Part shown: positions 28,474 to 36,566 of the stretch, one piece after another | How the letters are laid out: every line of letters starts with the position of its first letter | How positions within the stretch are numbered: position 1 is the first letter of the stretch | Source of the DNA: Ignavibacteria bacterium | GTDB lineage: Bacteria; Bacteroidota; Ignavibacteria; Tepidaquicellales; Tepidaquicellaceae | Length of the DNA stretch: 64,000 nt | Assembly (NCBI GenBank): GCA_016704345.1 | Contig: JADJAH010000038.1 | Location: 186,001-250,000 of the forward strand | Direction: 5' to 3' | The notes under the pieces: generated by a model | Database searches by the model: none | What the model was told of the DNA's origin: nothing | Seen by the model: only the letters and a program-made list of their open reading frames with translations | Program-made: the position numbers and the translations under genes

Positions 28474-31470
28474 TTACTTTACGTTATTCAATCCTGCAAG
28501 TTCCACAACTTCTTCTGTAGTCATATTTGTCCCTGCTTCATAGTGTTTCCGGAATTCATCATCACCTAAAGTTTCACGGAGTTTCTCTGCGTTCTGTGTT
28601 GCAAGAATCTCAATGCCCTTCTCCCAGACTCTTGACAGAGATTTCAACTTTGACTCTGCTATGCCTGTCATACTTGCTGCCTGTTCAAAATTATTTTCGG
28701 CAATCTCAACCCCCGCCAATACAACAAGAGATACGGATGTTGCCCACTCATCACCCAGTTCTGTATTGCAAGAGTGACTTTGTTCAATACAGCTCCGCGC
28801 CTTGTCAATATTATTTGTAAGCAAATATACTACCCCAAGATGATTCAAAGAATTTATAATTCCGCTCTTATCGCCAATCTCCTTTCTTATTGCTATACTC
28901 ACTTCAAAGAACTTCAAAGCCTCATCATATTTTGCTCGCGAAGAATATACCATGCCGAGTCCGTAATTATAGAATCCGATTCCAAGTTTATCTTCCAACT
29001 CGCGGTGAATTGCTCCGCATTCTTCAAGCAGATTCTGAGCCATATCATAATTTCCGCGATTGTGTGACACAAGACCAAGGTTTAGCAGTGTATTGGCAAT
29101 GCCTCGTTTACTGCCACTCTCGCGATTCAAAGCGAGACTTTCCTTATAATATTTTTCAGCTTGTTCAAACTCGCCAATGTTTTCGGCAATCAATCCAAGG
29201 TTATGCAAAGGATTAGCAAGCTGACTCTTTAAGCCGATCTCCCGGTAAATGGCAAGACTTTCTTCATAATAGTCTTTTGCTTTTTCATATTCGTTCTGAT
29301 GAATGGCCACCATCCCAAGGTTGTTAAGACACATTGCCGTTCCTCGCTTTTCATTCATGGCTCTGCTGATTTCAAGGCATTCCTGATAATAGACAAGTGC
29401 GTTATGAATGTCTCCCTGAAAAACAGATATTGAACCTAATCCAATCAATGAGTTTGCAATTGCCGGGTTATCATCAATTTCCCTGCCTATCTTAAGACTC
29501 TTTTCAAAATATCCGCGTGATACTTTAAAGTTGCCCTGTAGCAATGAGAGATTTCCTAAGTTGCAAATGATCAACGCAAGTGTTGGCTTGCTTAATTCTG
29601 ACTCTTGCTCAAGAATTTTCTCACCCATTATTTTACCTGTTGAACTGTGCCCCCGTATTATCCAAAATCTGCTAAGTGCATTTGCAGTCCGGCCGCCTTT
29701 TTCAGTCTCTCCGAGTTTTATTGAATTGTAAATTGCCGATTGAAAATTGCTGTGCTCGCTCTCTAACCTTTCCAGCCAAAGAGCTGCTTCACTCAGCTCA
29801 ACTTTTGGTGAGGACGAGACAGAAAACTCCATGTAATAATTCAAATGTCTTGCCAGAACAATTTCCTGCTCCTCTGAATCGATCAGTTTCTCTTCCCCGT
29901 ATTGCTTCATCGTTTCGAGTATCCTGTATCTTTCTTTTTCTTCATCGTAAATTATTATCGACTTCTCAGCTAGCTGAATCAACAGATCGAGCACTTCTCT
30001 TTGCTTTACTTTTTCATCGGAGCAGATCTCTTCCGCCGATTCCAATGTCCATCCTCCCTGAAATACCGATAGCCTGTTCCATAGTGCCTTCTCTTTTTCC
30101 GAAAGCAGATCATAACTCCAGTCGATCATTGCTCTTAATGTCTGTTGTCTTGGAAGCGCCGTGCGCCTGCCTCCCGTCAGCAGGCTGAACCTGTCATTCA
30201 GTCTCTCATAAATCTTTTCCAGCGACAATACTTTAACTCTTGCTGCTGCAAGTTCTATGGCAAGAGGAATTCCGTCGAGATGGTTGCAAATCTCTGCGAG
30301 CGCGGGAGCGTTAGTGTTGGTGACGCGAAAGTTGGGACTAACAGACAAGGCTCTTTCTATGAACAGCCTTACTGATTCATACTGCGTAAGCTGTTCCGGC
30401 GTATTGTCTTTTGATGCATCGGGAAGCGATAGGGGTGGAATTATGAATGTCTGTTCTCCGGCGCAGTTCAATGCTTCGCGGCTAGTTGCAATGATCTTTA
30501 GCTTCGGACATTTGCTTAAGAGAATATCAGAAAGCTCGGCGCATTCGTTGATCAGATGTTCGCAATTGTCCAGTATTAATAGGAGCTCCTTTTCTTTGAG
30601 ATAATCCGTAAGTGTTTCCTCAAGTGATCTTCCGGGTTCCTCCTTTACTTCGAGTGAGTTCATAATAGTCTGAACTACCATTGACGGATCAGATACCGGA
30701 GCAAGTTCTGCAATGAATACTCCGTTGTTGAAATCATCTATCATATCTGCTCCAACCTGCATTGACAGTCGTGTCTTTCCGCCGCCACCGAAGCCGATGA
30801 TAGTAAGCAGATGAGTTTGCTTGAACAGTTCTTTTACCTGTTCCATTACATCTTCCCTGCCGATAAAGCTTGTGAGCTGAACGGGGAGATTGTTGGGTCT
30901 TGAGTCAAGAGTTTTTAGCGGAGGAAATTCTTCACGAAGACCGGGTGAAATTATTTGAAAAAGTCTTATTGGCTGTATAACGTCTTTGAGTCTTCTCTCA
31001 CCAAGATCACGGAATGTTACATCCTTTTCTTTTACAGCATCAAACTTGTCCCTGCATAATTCATAAGTATCATTTGAGATAACGATCTGCTCGCCGTATC
31101 CAGTTGACATTACCCGTGCAGTTCTTGCGAGCGTGATATAGCCCATGTAACGTTCGCCGTTCCACTCTGCGGTTCCTGTGTGTAAGCCGATCCTTATCTT
31201 TATTACTACTTGTTCCCACTTTTCATTTGCGAGATTCAACTGTATGTCAATTGCCGCCTTGACTGCATCCTCCGCCTTACCAAACGCACAGCAGAAAGCA
31301 TCTCCGGCGATCCTGAATACATAACCGTTATTGGATTCAATTGCAGAGCGAAGAATTGCATGATGCTTTTCCAATGCCGCGGGATAAGCATCAACAAACT
31401 GCTGAGATAGTTTTGTGCTGCCTTCGATGTCCGTAAATATAAATGTTACCGTGCCGGTTGGCTTTTCCAT
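28474..31470 (-). CDS. Class III nucleotide cyclase-NB-ARC/STAND ATPase-TPR protein, paralog
   Basis: 998 residues, same architecture as the gene at 25540-28398 and clearly a tandem duplicate. Cyclase domain residues 1-175 with Asp-14 and Asp-57; LARTAR again has Ala-115 instead of the catalytic Asn, with Arg-119 kept. Walker A is GFGGGGKT (Lys-232), Walker B LLILDNCEH, and the shared IIATSREAL sensor segment is present. TPRs run from about 600 to 920 (GNLSLLQGNFKVSRGYFEKS and following). It is the first gene of the minus-strand pair and starts 205 bp from the divergent membrane protein at 31676. Similar proteins are usually annotated as transcriptional regulators, but no DNA-binding domain is visible. 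Confidence 0.88.
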   Translation of the reverse strand: MEKPTGTVTFIFTDIEGSTKLSQQFVDAYPAALEKHHAILRSAIESNNGYVFRIAGDAFCCAFGKAEDAVKAAIDIQLNLANEKWEQVVIKIRIGLHTGTAEWNGERYMGYITLARTARVMSTGYGEQIVISNDTYELCRDKFDAVKEKDVTFRDLGERRLKDVIQPIRLFQIISPGLREEFPPLKTLDSRPNNLPVQLTSFIGREDVMEQVKELFKQTHLLTIIGFGGGGKTRLSMQVGADMIDDFNNGVFIAELAPVSDPSMVVQTIMNSLEVKEEPGRSLEETLTDYLKEKELLLILDNCEHLINECAELSDILLSKCPKLKIIATSREALNCAGEQTFIIPPLSLPDASKDNTPEQLTQYESVRLFIERALSVSPNFRVTNTNAPALAEICNHLDGIPLAIELAAARVKVLSLEKIYERLNDRFSLLTGGRRTALPRQQTLRAMIDWSYDLLSEKEKALWNRLSVFQGGWTLESAEEICSDEKVKQREVLDLLIQLAEKSIIIYDEEKERYRILETMKQYGEEKLIDSEEQEIVLARHLNYYMEFSVSSSPKVELSEAALWLERLESEHSNFQSAIYNSIKLGETEKGGRTANALSRFWIIRGHSSTGKIMGEKILEQESELSKPTLALIICNLGNLSLLQGNFKVSRGYFEKSLKIGREIDDNPAIANSLIGLGSISVFQGDIHNALVYYQECLEISRAMNEKRGTAMCLNNLGMVAIHQNEYEKAKDYYEESLAIYREIGLKSQLANPLHNLGLIAENIGEFEQAEKYYKESLALNRESGSKRGIANTLLNLGLVSHNRGNYDMAQNLLEECGAIHRELEDKLGIGFYNYGLGMVYSSRAKYDEALKFFEVSIAIRKEIGDKSGIINSLNHLGVVYLLTNNIDKARSCIEQSHSCNTELGDEWATSVSLVVLAGVEIAENNFEQAASMTGIAESKLKSLSRVWEKGIEILATQNAEKLRETLGDDEFRKHYEAGTNMTTEEVVELAGLNNVK

Positions 31471-31675
31471 GTATGAATTTCTATACGCAAATTGTTTTGC
31501 AATTTACGAAATTCAGGAGGCAATTAATTTGCAGAAATATATTTTAATCAACCGGGAAATTTATTCTGATTGTAGCGCCAATATACTGCCTGACATTCAC
31601 AATATAACATTGAATTCCTTTAATCTAAAATTTAAATTGAACACCTAAAAATTATACCAAATTGAATTCAGGGAT

Positions 31676-32182
31676 TTGAAAGAAGAAATAAAATTCATCT
31701 TCAATAATATTACGGAGTGGCTGAAGTTTGCGGAAGCAAAGCATGCCGGTCTGATGTTTCTTAATAGTGGACTCCTCTTCGGAATGTTTACTGCTCTGAA
31801 AGATTATGAAAAGTTTTTTCCTAAATCTGTAATATTCATTTCATTTTTTTGCTTTGGTCTTTCAATGCTCTTCAGTCTGATATCACTTTTTCCGATCACA
31901 TCTAACGCGATGAAAGGCAGGGAACCTATTGAGAATCCAAACATACATTTTACTGGCCATTTGTGCAGGCTTGAAGTGCATGAATTGAAATCTGAATTGG
32001 CAAAGATCTATCCCGACTGTACGTTCGACAAATCGGATGAAGACTTAATGAATCAGATCATAGTGAATTCATATATTACCGCACGAAAATATAAAATATT
32101 CAAGCTTGCAATATTCTCTACTTCTGTTGGAATAGTTATACCGCTTTTGGTTGTGCTTATAGAAATGGTTTTTGCCTCTTGA
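31676..32182 (+). CDS. Three-helix membrane protein resembling DUF5706/PycTM effectors
   Basis: 168 residues from a TTG; the frame has no ATG or GTG upstream, so the start is uncertain. Topology: an amphipathic start WLKFAEAKHAG, a first helix at about 24-41, a second at about 50-73, a soluble middle (EVHELKSELAKIYPD ... LMNQIIVNSYITARKYKIFK) and a third helix at about 143-166. This order, and the W-x-K-F-A-x-x-K-x-A-G opening, match the DUF5706 family that serves as the membrane effector (PycTM) of Pycsar antiphage systems, where a cyclic pyrimidine nucleotide made by a class III cyclase triggers membrane damage (established for that family). Here it is divergent from two cyclase-domain genes. 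Family assignment is by pattern memory and should be treated as probable. Confidence 0.65.
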   Translation: MKEEIKFIFNNITEWLKFAEAKHAGLMFLNSGLLFGMFTALKDYEKFFPKSVIFISFFCFGLSMLFSLISLFPITSNAMKGREPIENPNIHFTGHLCRLEVHELKSELAKIYPDCTFDKSDEDLMNQIIVNSYITARKYKIFKLAIFSTSVGIVIPLLVVLIEMVFAS

Positions 32183-32460
32183 GATTTCGGCGGTGGAAGG
32201 CGTCGCCCTGAGCAAATTAGCAGCGTCGCCCTGAGTAAATTAGCAGCGTCGCCCTGAGCAATTAGCAGCGTCGCCCTGAGCCTGACGAAGGGTGAAAGCA
32301 AAATCAGCGCCATGGTTTCCCTCGCCAGGCTCGGAACAGGCTCAGGCTCACCATGACAACGTATCAAATCTTTCTCGAGGTCTAATTTAGTTGTGCTTAT
32401 AGAAATGGTTTTTGCCTCTTGAGATTTCGGTGGTGGAAGACGTCGCCCTGAGTAAATTAG
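32148..32460. repeat. 240-bp tandem duplication over the 3' end of the membrane protein gene
   Basis: The segment TTGTGCTTATAGAAATGG... at 32151 recurs at 32391, exactly 240 bp later, covering the last ~35 bases of the gene plus the following TTTCGGyGGTGGAAG and the start of a short tandem array. Between the two lies CCCTGAGCCTGACGAAGGGTG, related to the palindromes described below. Confidence 0.85.
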
Positions 32461-32540
32461 CAGCGTCGCCCTGAGTAAATAAGCAGCGTCGCCCTGAGTA
32501 AATTAGCAGCGTCGCCCTGAGTAAATTAGCAGCGTCGCCA
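32200..32540. repeat. Two arrays of a 23-bp tandem repeat
   Basis: Unit GCGTCGCCCTGAGTAAATTA plus GCA, repeated directly without spacers: about 3.5 units at 32200-32280 and about 4.5 units at 32441-32540, with C/T and single-base-length variants. The CCCTGAG core is shared with the GTCACCCTGAG palindrome family, so the array may have grown from a fragment of it. Not CRISPR: there are no spacers. Confidence 0.85.
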
Positions 32541-32549
32541 GCCATTACT

Positions 32550-32620
32550 GTCATGCTGAGCCTGACGAAGCATGACGTATTCACAAATATGATGTCACCC
32601 TTCGTCAAGCTCAGGGTGAC
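32550..32620. repeat. Pair of 27-bp palindromic repeats
   Basis: GTCATGCTGAGC...AAGCATGAC at 32550-32576 and the opposite-orientation GTCACCC...CAGGGTGAC at 32594-32620, separated by 17 bp. The same pair in reverse order lies at 46009-46079. Each forms a hairpin with a loop containing TGACGA or its complement; these belong to a widespread intergenic palindrome family (established knowledge). Confidence 0.85.
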
Positions 32621-32746
32621 CTTTCCAATAATTGCAAAGGACTGCTTGCAAGCTGGGACTATGCGGCAACAAGCCTGCTCAACTCACAAGGCGGTTCAGG
32701 CGGAGGCGCAAGCAGCAAGAATGAGCCTGCACTAAGGGATGAAGGT

Positions 32747-33379
32747 GTGATCAGTTACAGAGATAACCCTAATGATGTTTATGACAGCAGAAAGTTTTCA
32801 ACTGATGACAGAAAAACTCTAAACGAAAATCTAAGCAAATCATTTTCAAATCAGGTAAATAAACAAACCAGCGAGATAAAGTCACTTGAGGAGAAGTTAA
32901 CCAGGAATGAAGCATCAAACAGCGAGAAGAAGAAGCATCAGGAAATGAGAACGCTGAAGGAAGTAGTCAAAGCAAGAAAACCGGAAACGGTTGCCAATCA
33001 TGTTTCAATGATCTCGGATGACTTGAGCAGAATTGTGAAATCAACCGGTAGTGATGTATCAGACAAGTACGAGGAGAACATTCTTCCAACCGAATTCGCT
33101 TTGCATCAGAACTATCCAAATCCTTTCAATCCTGTAACGAAGATATCGTTTGATCTGCCGCAAGACTCAAAAGTGAATTTGGTTGTCTATGATTTGCTCG
33201 GAAGAGAAGTTACAAGGCTTGTAAACAATGAGTTCAAAGTTGCAGGCAATTACACTTATGATTTCAATGCCGCATCGCTTTCGAGCGGAGTTTATTTTTA
33301 CAAGCTTGTGGTGAGCTCGTCGAATCCAATCAATGCCGGAAATTACTCAGAGACGAAGAGAATGGTATTGCTCAAGTAA
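32747..33379 (+). CDS. Orphan T9SS sorting-domain ORF (probable gene fragment)
   Basis: 210 residues, no signal peptide. An acidic/basic helical stretch (KSLEEKLTRNEASNSEKKKHQ) leads into a Por sorting domain with LHQNYPNPFNPVTKISFDLP and GNYSETKRMVLLK. The frame stays open to about 32575 without a good start; those extra residues (GLLASWDYAATSLLNSQ) match the inverted paralog at 45255-46106, where a one-base difference puts them in another frame. A T9SS cargo needs a signal peptide, so this looks like the 3' remnant of a larger gene cut off by the palindrome pair. It overlaps the open frame of mnmE by one base. Confidence 0.6.
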   Translation: MISYRDNPNDVYDSRKFSTDDRKTLNENLSKSFSNQVNKQTSEIKSLEEKLTRNEASNSEKKKHQEMRTLKEVVKARKPETVANHVSMISDDLSRIVKSTGSDVSDKYEENILPTEFALHQNYPNPFNPVTKISFDLPQDSKVNLVVYDLLGREVTRLVNNEFKVAGNYTYDFNAASLSSGVYFYKLVVSSSNPINAGNYSETKRMVLLK

Positions 33380-33426
33380 TGCCAAATGTCTTAATTGCAG
33401 ATGGAAATACAAATCACAAAATAAGA

Positions 33427-34809
33427 ATGCAACTATCACTTAACGACACTATCGCTGCAATTGCAACACCAATGGGTGAAGGAGGAATTTCAGTGATCAG
33501 GATTTCCGGTAAGGATGCATTCATCATAGCTTCGCGAATATTCTTTAAGCATAAAGATGCTTCTGATACTGTTAATGTACAAGAATTGCATTCTCATACA
33601 GTTCACTTTGGCTTCATATTAAAAGAAGAAAAGCTTGTCGATGAATGCTTGCTGACAATCTTCAAGTCTCCGCATTCATATACCGGGGAGGATGTTATTG
33701 AGATCTCTTGTCATGGCGGATCTTTTGTCGCCGGAAAAGTGCTGTCGCTGATTTTGTCTTCCGGTGCCAGAATGGCTGATCCGGGAGAATTTACTAAGAG
33801 AGCTTTTCTTAACAGCAAGTTAGATCTCTCACAGGCAGAGGCAGTGGCTGATCTGATCAGATCAAAGACTGAATCGGCACACGAGTCATCGCTTAAACAG
33901 CTGGAAGGGGAGTTGTCGCGTTTTGTTGCATTTGCCAGGGCCGAGCTGATCAGGATCACTTCGTTAGTTGAGCTGGAGCTTGACTTTGCAGAGGAGGGAT
34001 TAGAGCTTGTAAGCAAGAAGGAAGTAAAAGGATTGATAGATGAACTGAGTAAAAAGATTGCGGGCATTATAAGTTCTTATGTTGCAGGAAAGGTTATCAG
34101 AGAAGGTGTTTCACTCGTTATAGCCGGTAAGCCAAACAGCGGCAAGTCTTCTCTTTTCAACAAGCTGCTTGACAGCGACCGAGCGATTGTCAGCGGAATA
34201 GCCGGAACAACAAGAGACTACATCGAAGAGAACCTTGTAATAAACGGTGTGCTATTCAAACTCATTGATACGGCAGGAATACGCTCTTCAAATGATGAAA
34301 TAGAATCGGAAGGAATTATCAGGAGCTATAAGAAAATCGCAGAAGCAGATCTTGCTTTGTATCTGATTGATTCAGGTCTGTCAGTGAAAGAAGCCGGTGA
34401 AGAAGAAGAAAAGTTCAGGGAAAGTTTTGATGTTGATAAGTCAATACTCGTTTATTCCAAATCAGATGTTGCCCAACATAAAGTACCTGGCAATGCGATC
34501 AATGTTTCAATCTTTGATGAGAGTACATTGAAATCTCTTCGCAATAAAATGACAGAGAAGGCGCTTTCAACCCAAAGAAATTTAAGCACCGGAGAAATTG
34601 TACTTACTAATCTCCGTCATAAACTATGTCTTGAAAATGTCATGACCTCGCTCGCAAATGCAGGCAGTTCCATCAATTCAGGCGTAAGCGGAGAGTTCAT
34701 CTCCGTTGATCTTCGCGCTGCTATGAATCATCTCGGCGAGATAACAGGAGAAATTACGAATGATGAAATTCTTAATAATATATTCGGATCGTTTTGTATT
34801 GGAAAGTAG
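33427..34809 (+). CDS. mnmE: tRNA uridine-5-carboxymethylaminomethyl modification GTPase MnmE
   Basis: With MnmG, MnmE installs the (carboxymethyl)aminomethyl group on U34 of certain tRNAs. From the ATG at 33427 the protein has 460 residues, the usual length, beginning LNDTIAAIATPMGEGGISVIRISG, the conserved tetrahydrofolate-binding N-terminus. The frame extends 16 codons further to an ATG at 33379, but that part is not conserved. The G domain shows AGKPNSGKSSL (P-loop), GTTRDYIEE (switch I), DTAG (G3) and YSKSD (G4 equivalent). The end FCIGK is the hallmark C-terminal motif with the catalytic Cys. It is a housekeeping gene between mobile-looking repeats; nothing in the neighbourhood is functionally related. 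Confidence 0.95.
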   Translation: MQLSLNDTIAAIATPMGEGGISVIRISGKDAFIIASRIFFKHKDASDTVNVQELHSHTVHFGFILKEEKLVDECLLTIFKSPHSYTGEDVIEISCHGGSFVAGKVLSLILSSGARMADPGEFTKRAFLNSKLDLSQAEAVADLIRSKTESAHESSLKQLEGELSRFVAFARAELIRITSLVELELDFAEEGLELVSKKEVKGLIDELSKKIAGIISSYVAGKVIREGVSLVIAGKPNSGKSSLFNKLLDSDRAIVSGIAGTTRDYIEENLVINGVLFKLIDTAGIRSSNDEIESEGIIRSYKKIAEADLALYLIDSGLSVKEAGEEEEKFRESFDVDKSILVYSKSDVAQHKVPGNAINVSIFDESTLKSLRNKMTEKALSTQRNLSTGEIVLTNLRHKLCLENVMTSLANAGSSINSGVSGEFISVDLRAAMNHLGEITGEITNDEILNNIFGSFCIGK

Positions 34810-34916
34810 GGAACAATTGGGAATTACGAGTTAGGAATTAGGAATTAAGAATTGTGGCGGAAAAGTGAAAATGAACCTATCCGCCACTAACTAGTAACCT
34901 GCTTTTTCTTTATTTA
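34810..34916. repeat. Short GGAATTA simple repeat between convergent genes
   Basis: GGGAATTACGAGTTAGGAATTAGGAATTAAGAATTG at about 34817-34852 is a degenerate array of a seven-base unit (TTAGGAA). It is the same class of heptameric simple repeat as the GGAAAAT array near 55300, with a different unit. It lies between the convergent ends of mnmE and the ATP-grasp gene. Confidence 0.6.
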
Positions 34917-36482
34917 TCAACCGCATTCAAAATCAAGAATTCTCAATGTTCTGTCGTAAAACTCTTTTGCTCTTTCGGGAGTGCTGCCAATGCAAACAAG
35001 CCCGAGTTTTCCGAACTCAGACAGTGCCCCAATCAGATGAAACACAACACCCTCTTGTGATGAGCCGTCATACATGACTCCGTGAAACATAGCAATGTCA
35101 ATAAGGTCGTTGGGAGTTAGCCCTATATATTTCGGATCCTGAACATTGTCGGATGCAAAGTAATATCTCTTGTTACCGCTTGCAGTTATGTATTCGCCGT
35201 CCTCTGCATTGTACTTTCCATTAGCAAGGAACTGAATCATCATGTATGGATGTGTAGTTCCGCCTTTTCTCAAATTGATCTCAATTGCAAAATGTTTCCA
35301 TGCGCCGTCCGGTTGTCTTACGGAAATAAAATCAATGGCGAATCTTCCAAGGACTCCCTTTTGAGACAGGTACAATGCAACCTTATTTCCGATCTCAGCA
35401 AGCTCAGTTGCATACTGTTTATCAGCCGGAAATATTGCTCCGAGAAATATCTGTCCGTCATCACCGCCAAGCAACTGATCATGAGTGCTTGGTATCTCGA
35501 TCTTATTCTTTGTACCGATAACACATTGAACTGATGGAGACATCTTCTCATCACCTTCAAGAAATTCCTCTACGATTCCTTCCATCTCACTGAATTTTTC
35601 GAAGAAGAGTTCCTGACTTACGTCTTTGGCTACCGTTCTTAAGTTATCTGATAAGGTGCTCAGAATATTTTTCTCAAGAGCATCATCGATCTTAAGTTCC
35701 GGATATCTGTAGATCGCATTTCCATCACCGCTGAATCCGTCGTTCATCTTTACTACTGCCTTGCGCAGAGCCGGATCCTTTCTCTTAAGCCGGGCAAGTG
35801 ATTTTGCAATATCTTCTTTCGTCTTTAGATCTTCATCGCCGTCCGGCATATCTATTCCGCATGCTCTGAAAGTCTTGCGAGCGCCTGACTTTGATCCTTC
35901 ATAAAACATTGATGGATCTGTGCCGAACAATGGGATGTCTAGTTTGACCGCAAGGGATTTTTCAAGCGGAGTTATGTTGTAACAGGTTAAGTGGGTAGAT
36001 GACTTGTCATCAATAAGCTTCTTTATCCTTTCAATTAGTCTCGGGCGTTCAAGGATCTTTTCTGTAAGGGGCTTGCGAGAGAGATCATAGCAACTTAACA
36101 TTGTAAGTCTTTGTCTTGCATGATTTCCTGTAATGCCTTGAAGCAAATGCAGGTAATAGTCAATGATCACATCGGAAAGCGGCATGCTTGATATGTAAAT
36201 AACCTTCGTTCTCGGAAGTCTCAAAAGCATCAATAAGCAAAGCAGTCTCTCCTCGTAATGAATTGCTCCCTTGATCTTGGAAAGGATCTCCATATCGAGA
36301 GTTAGTGATGGAACAATGACTACTGTTCTTTCGGCATAATTATCAGGAAAAATTTTTTCATATTGCTGGATTATCCCCAGTTGGTTCTTTTCGAATAGCT
36401 CGTGTTCTTCTTTTGAGCCAAATGCAGGGCCTGTATCTTTATAATCAAAGGTTTTGCGGTTTGGAGCAAAATCAGTTTGCAT
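34917..36482 (-). CDS. ATP-grasp ligase related to peptide ligase PGM1
   Basis: 521 residues. The N-terminal half carries a block I associate with PGM1-related proteins: VIVPSLTLDMEILSKIKGAIHYEERLL is visible at about residues 54-80, followed by YISSMPLSDVIIDYYLHLL and a GSKSGARKTFRACG segment. The C-terminal half is ATP-grasp-like (VVKMNDGFSGDGNAIYRYP for nucleotide binding, FAIEINLRKGGTTHPYM for Mg/ATP near residue 385). PGM1 joins a peptide to a guanidino amino acid in pheganomycin biosynthesis (established); most relatives are uncharacterised. It is the last gene of the minus-strand protease cluster, 84 bp from the caspase-GH19 gene, so co-transcription is possible. A peptide or amino-acid ligase role is inferred. 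Confidence 0.75.
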   Translation of the reverse strand: MQTDFAPNRKTFDYKDTGPAFGSKEEHELFEKNQLGIIQQYEKIFPDNYAERTVVIVPSLTLDMEILSKIKGAIHYEERLLCLLMLLRLPRTKVIYISSMPLSDVIIDYYLHLLQGITGNHARQRLTMLSCYDLSRKPLTEKILERPRLIERIKKLIDDKSSTHLTCYNITPLEKSLAVKLDIPLFGTDPSMFYEGSKSGARKTFRACGIDMPDGDEDLKTKEDIAKSLARLKRKDPALRKAVVKMNDGFSGDGNAIYRYPELKIDDALEKNILSTLSDNLRTVAKDVSQELFFEKFSEMEGIVEEFLEGDEKMSPSVQCVIGTKNKIEIPSTHDQLLGGDDGQIFLGAIFPADKQYATELAEIGNKVALYLSQKGVLGRFAIDFISVRQPDGAWKHFAIEINLRKGGTTHPYMMIQFLANGKYNAEDGEYITASGNKRYYFASDNVQDPKYIGLTPNDLIDIAMFHGVMYDGSSQEGVVFHLIGALSEFGKLGLVCIGSTPERAKEFYDRTLRILDFECG

Positions 36483-36566
36483 TCAAATTTTATTTAGAAG
36501 TTAAGCCGCAAGATAGCAAAGTTAAAATTTAAGTTTAACAAAATTATGAAGGCATTTTGTGAAATT

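Noticed and set aside
32200..32540. CRISPR array suggested by regularly spaced repeats
   Set aside because: The 23-bp units are directly adjacent with no spacers, and no cas genes are present.
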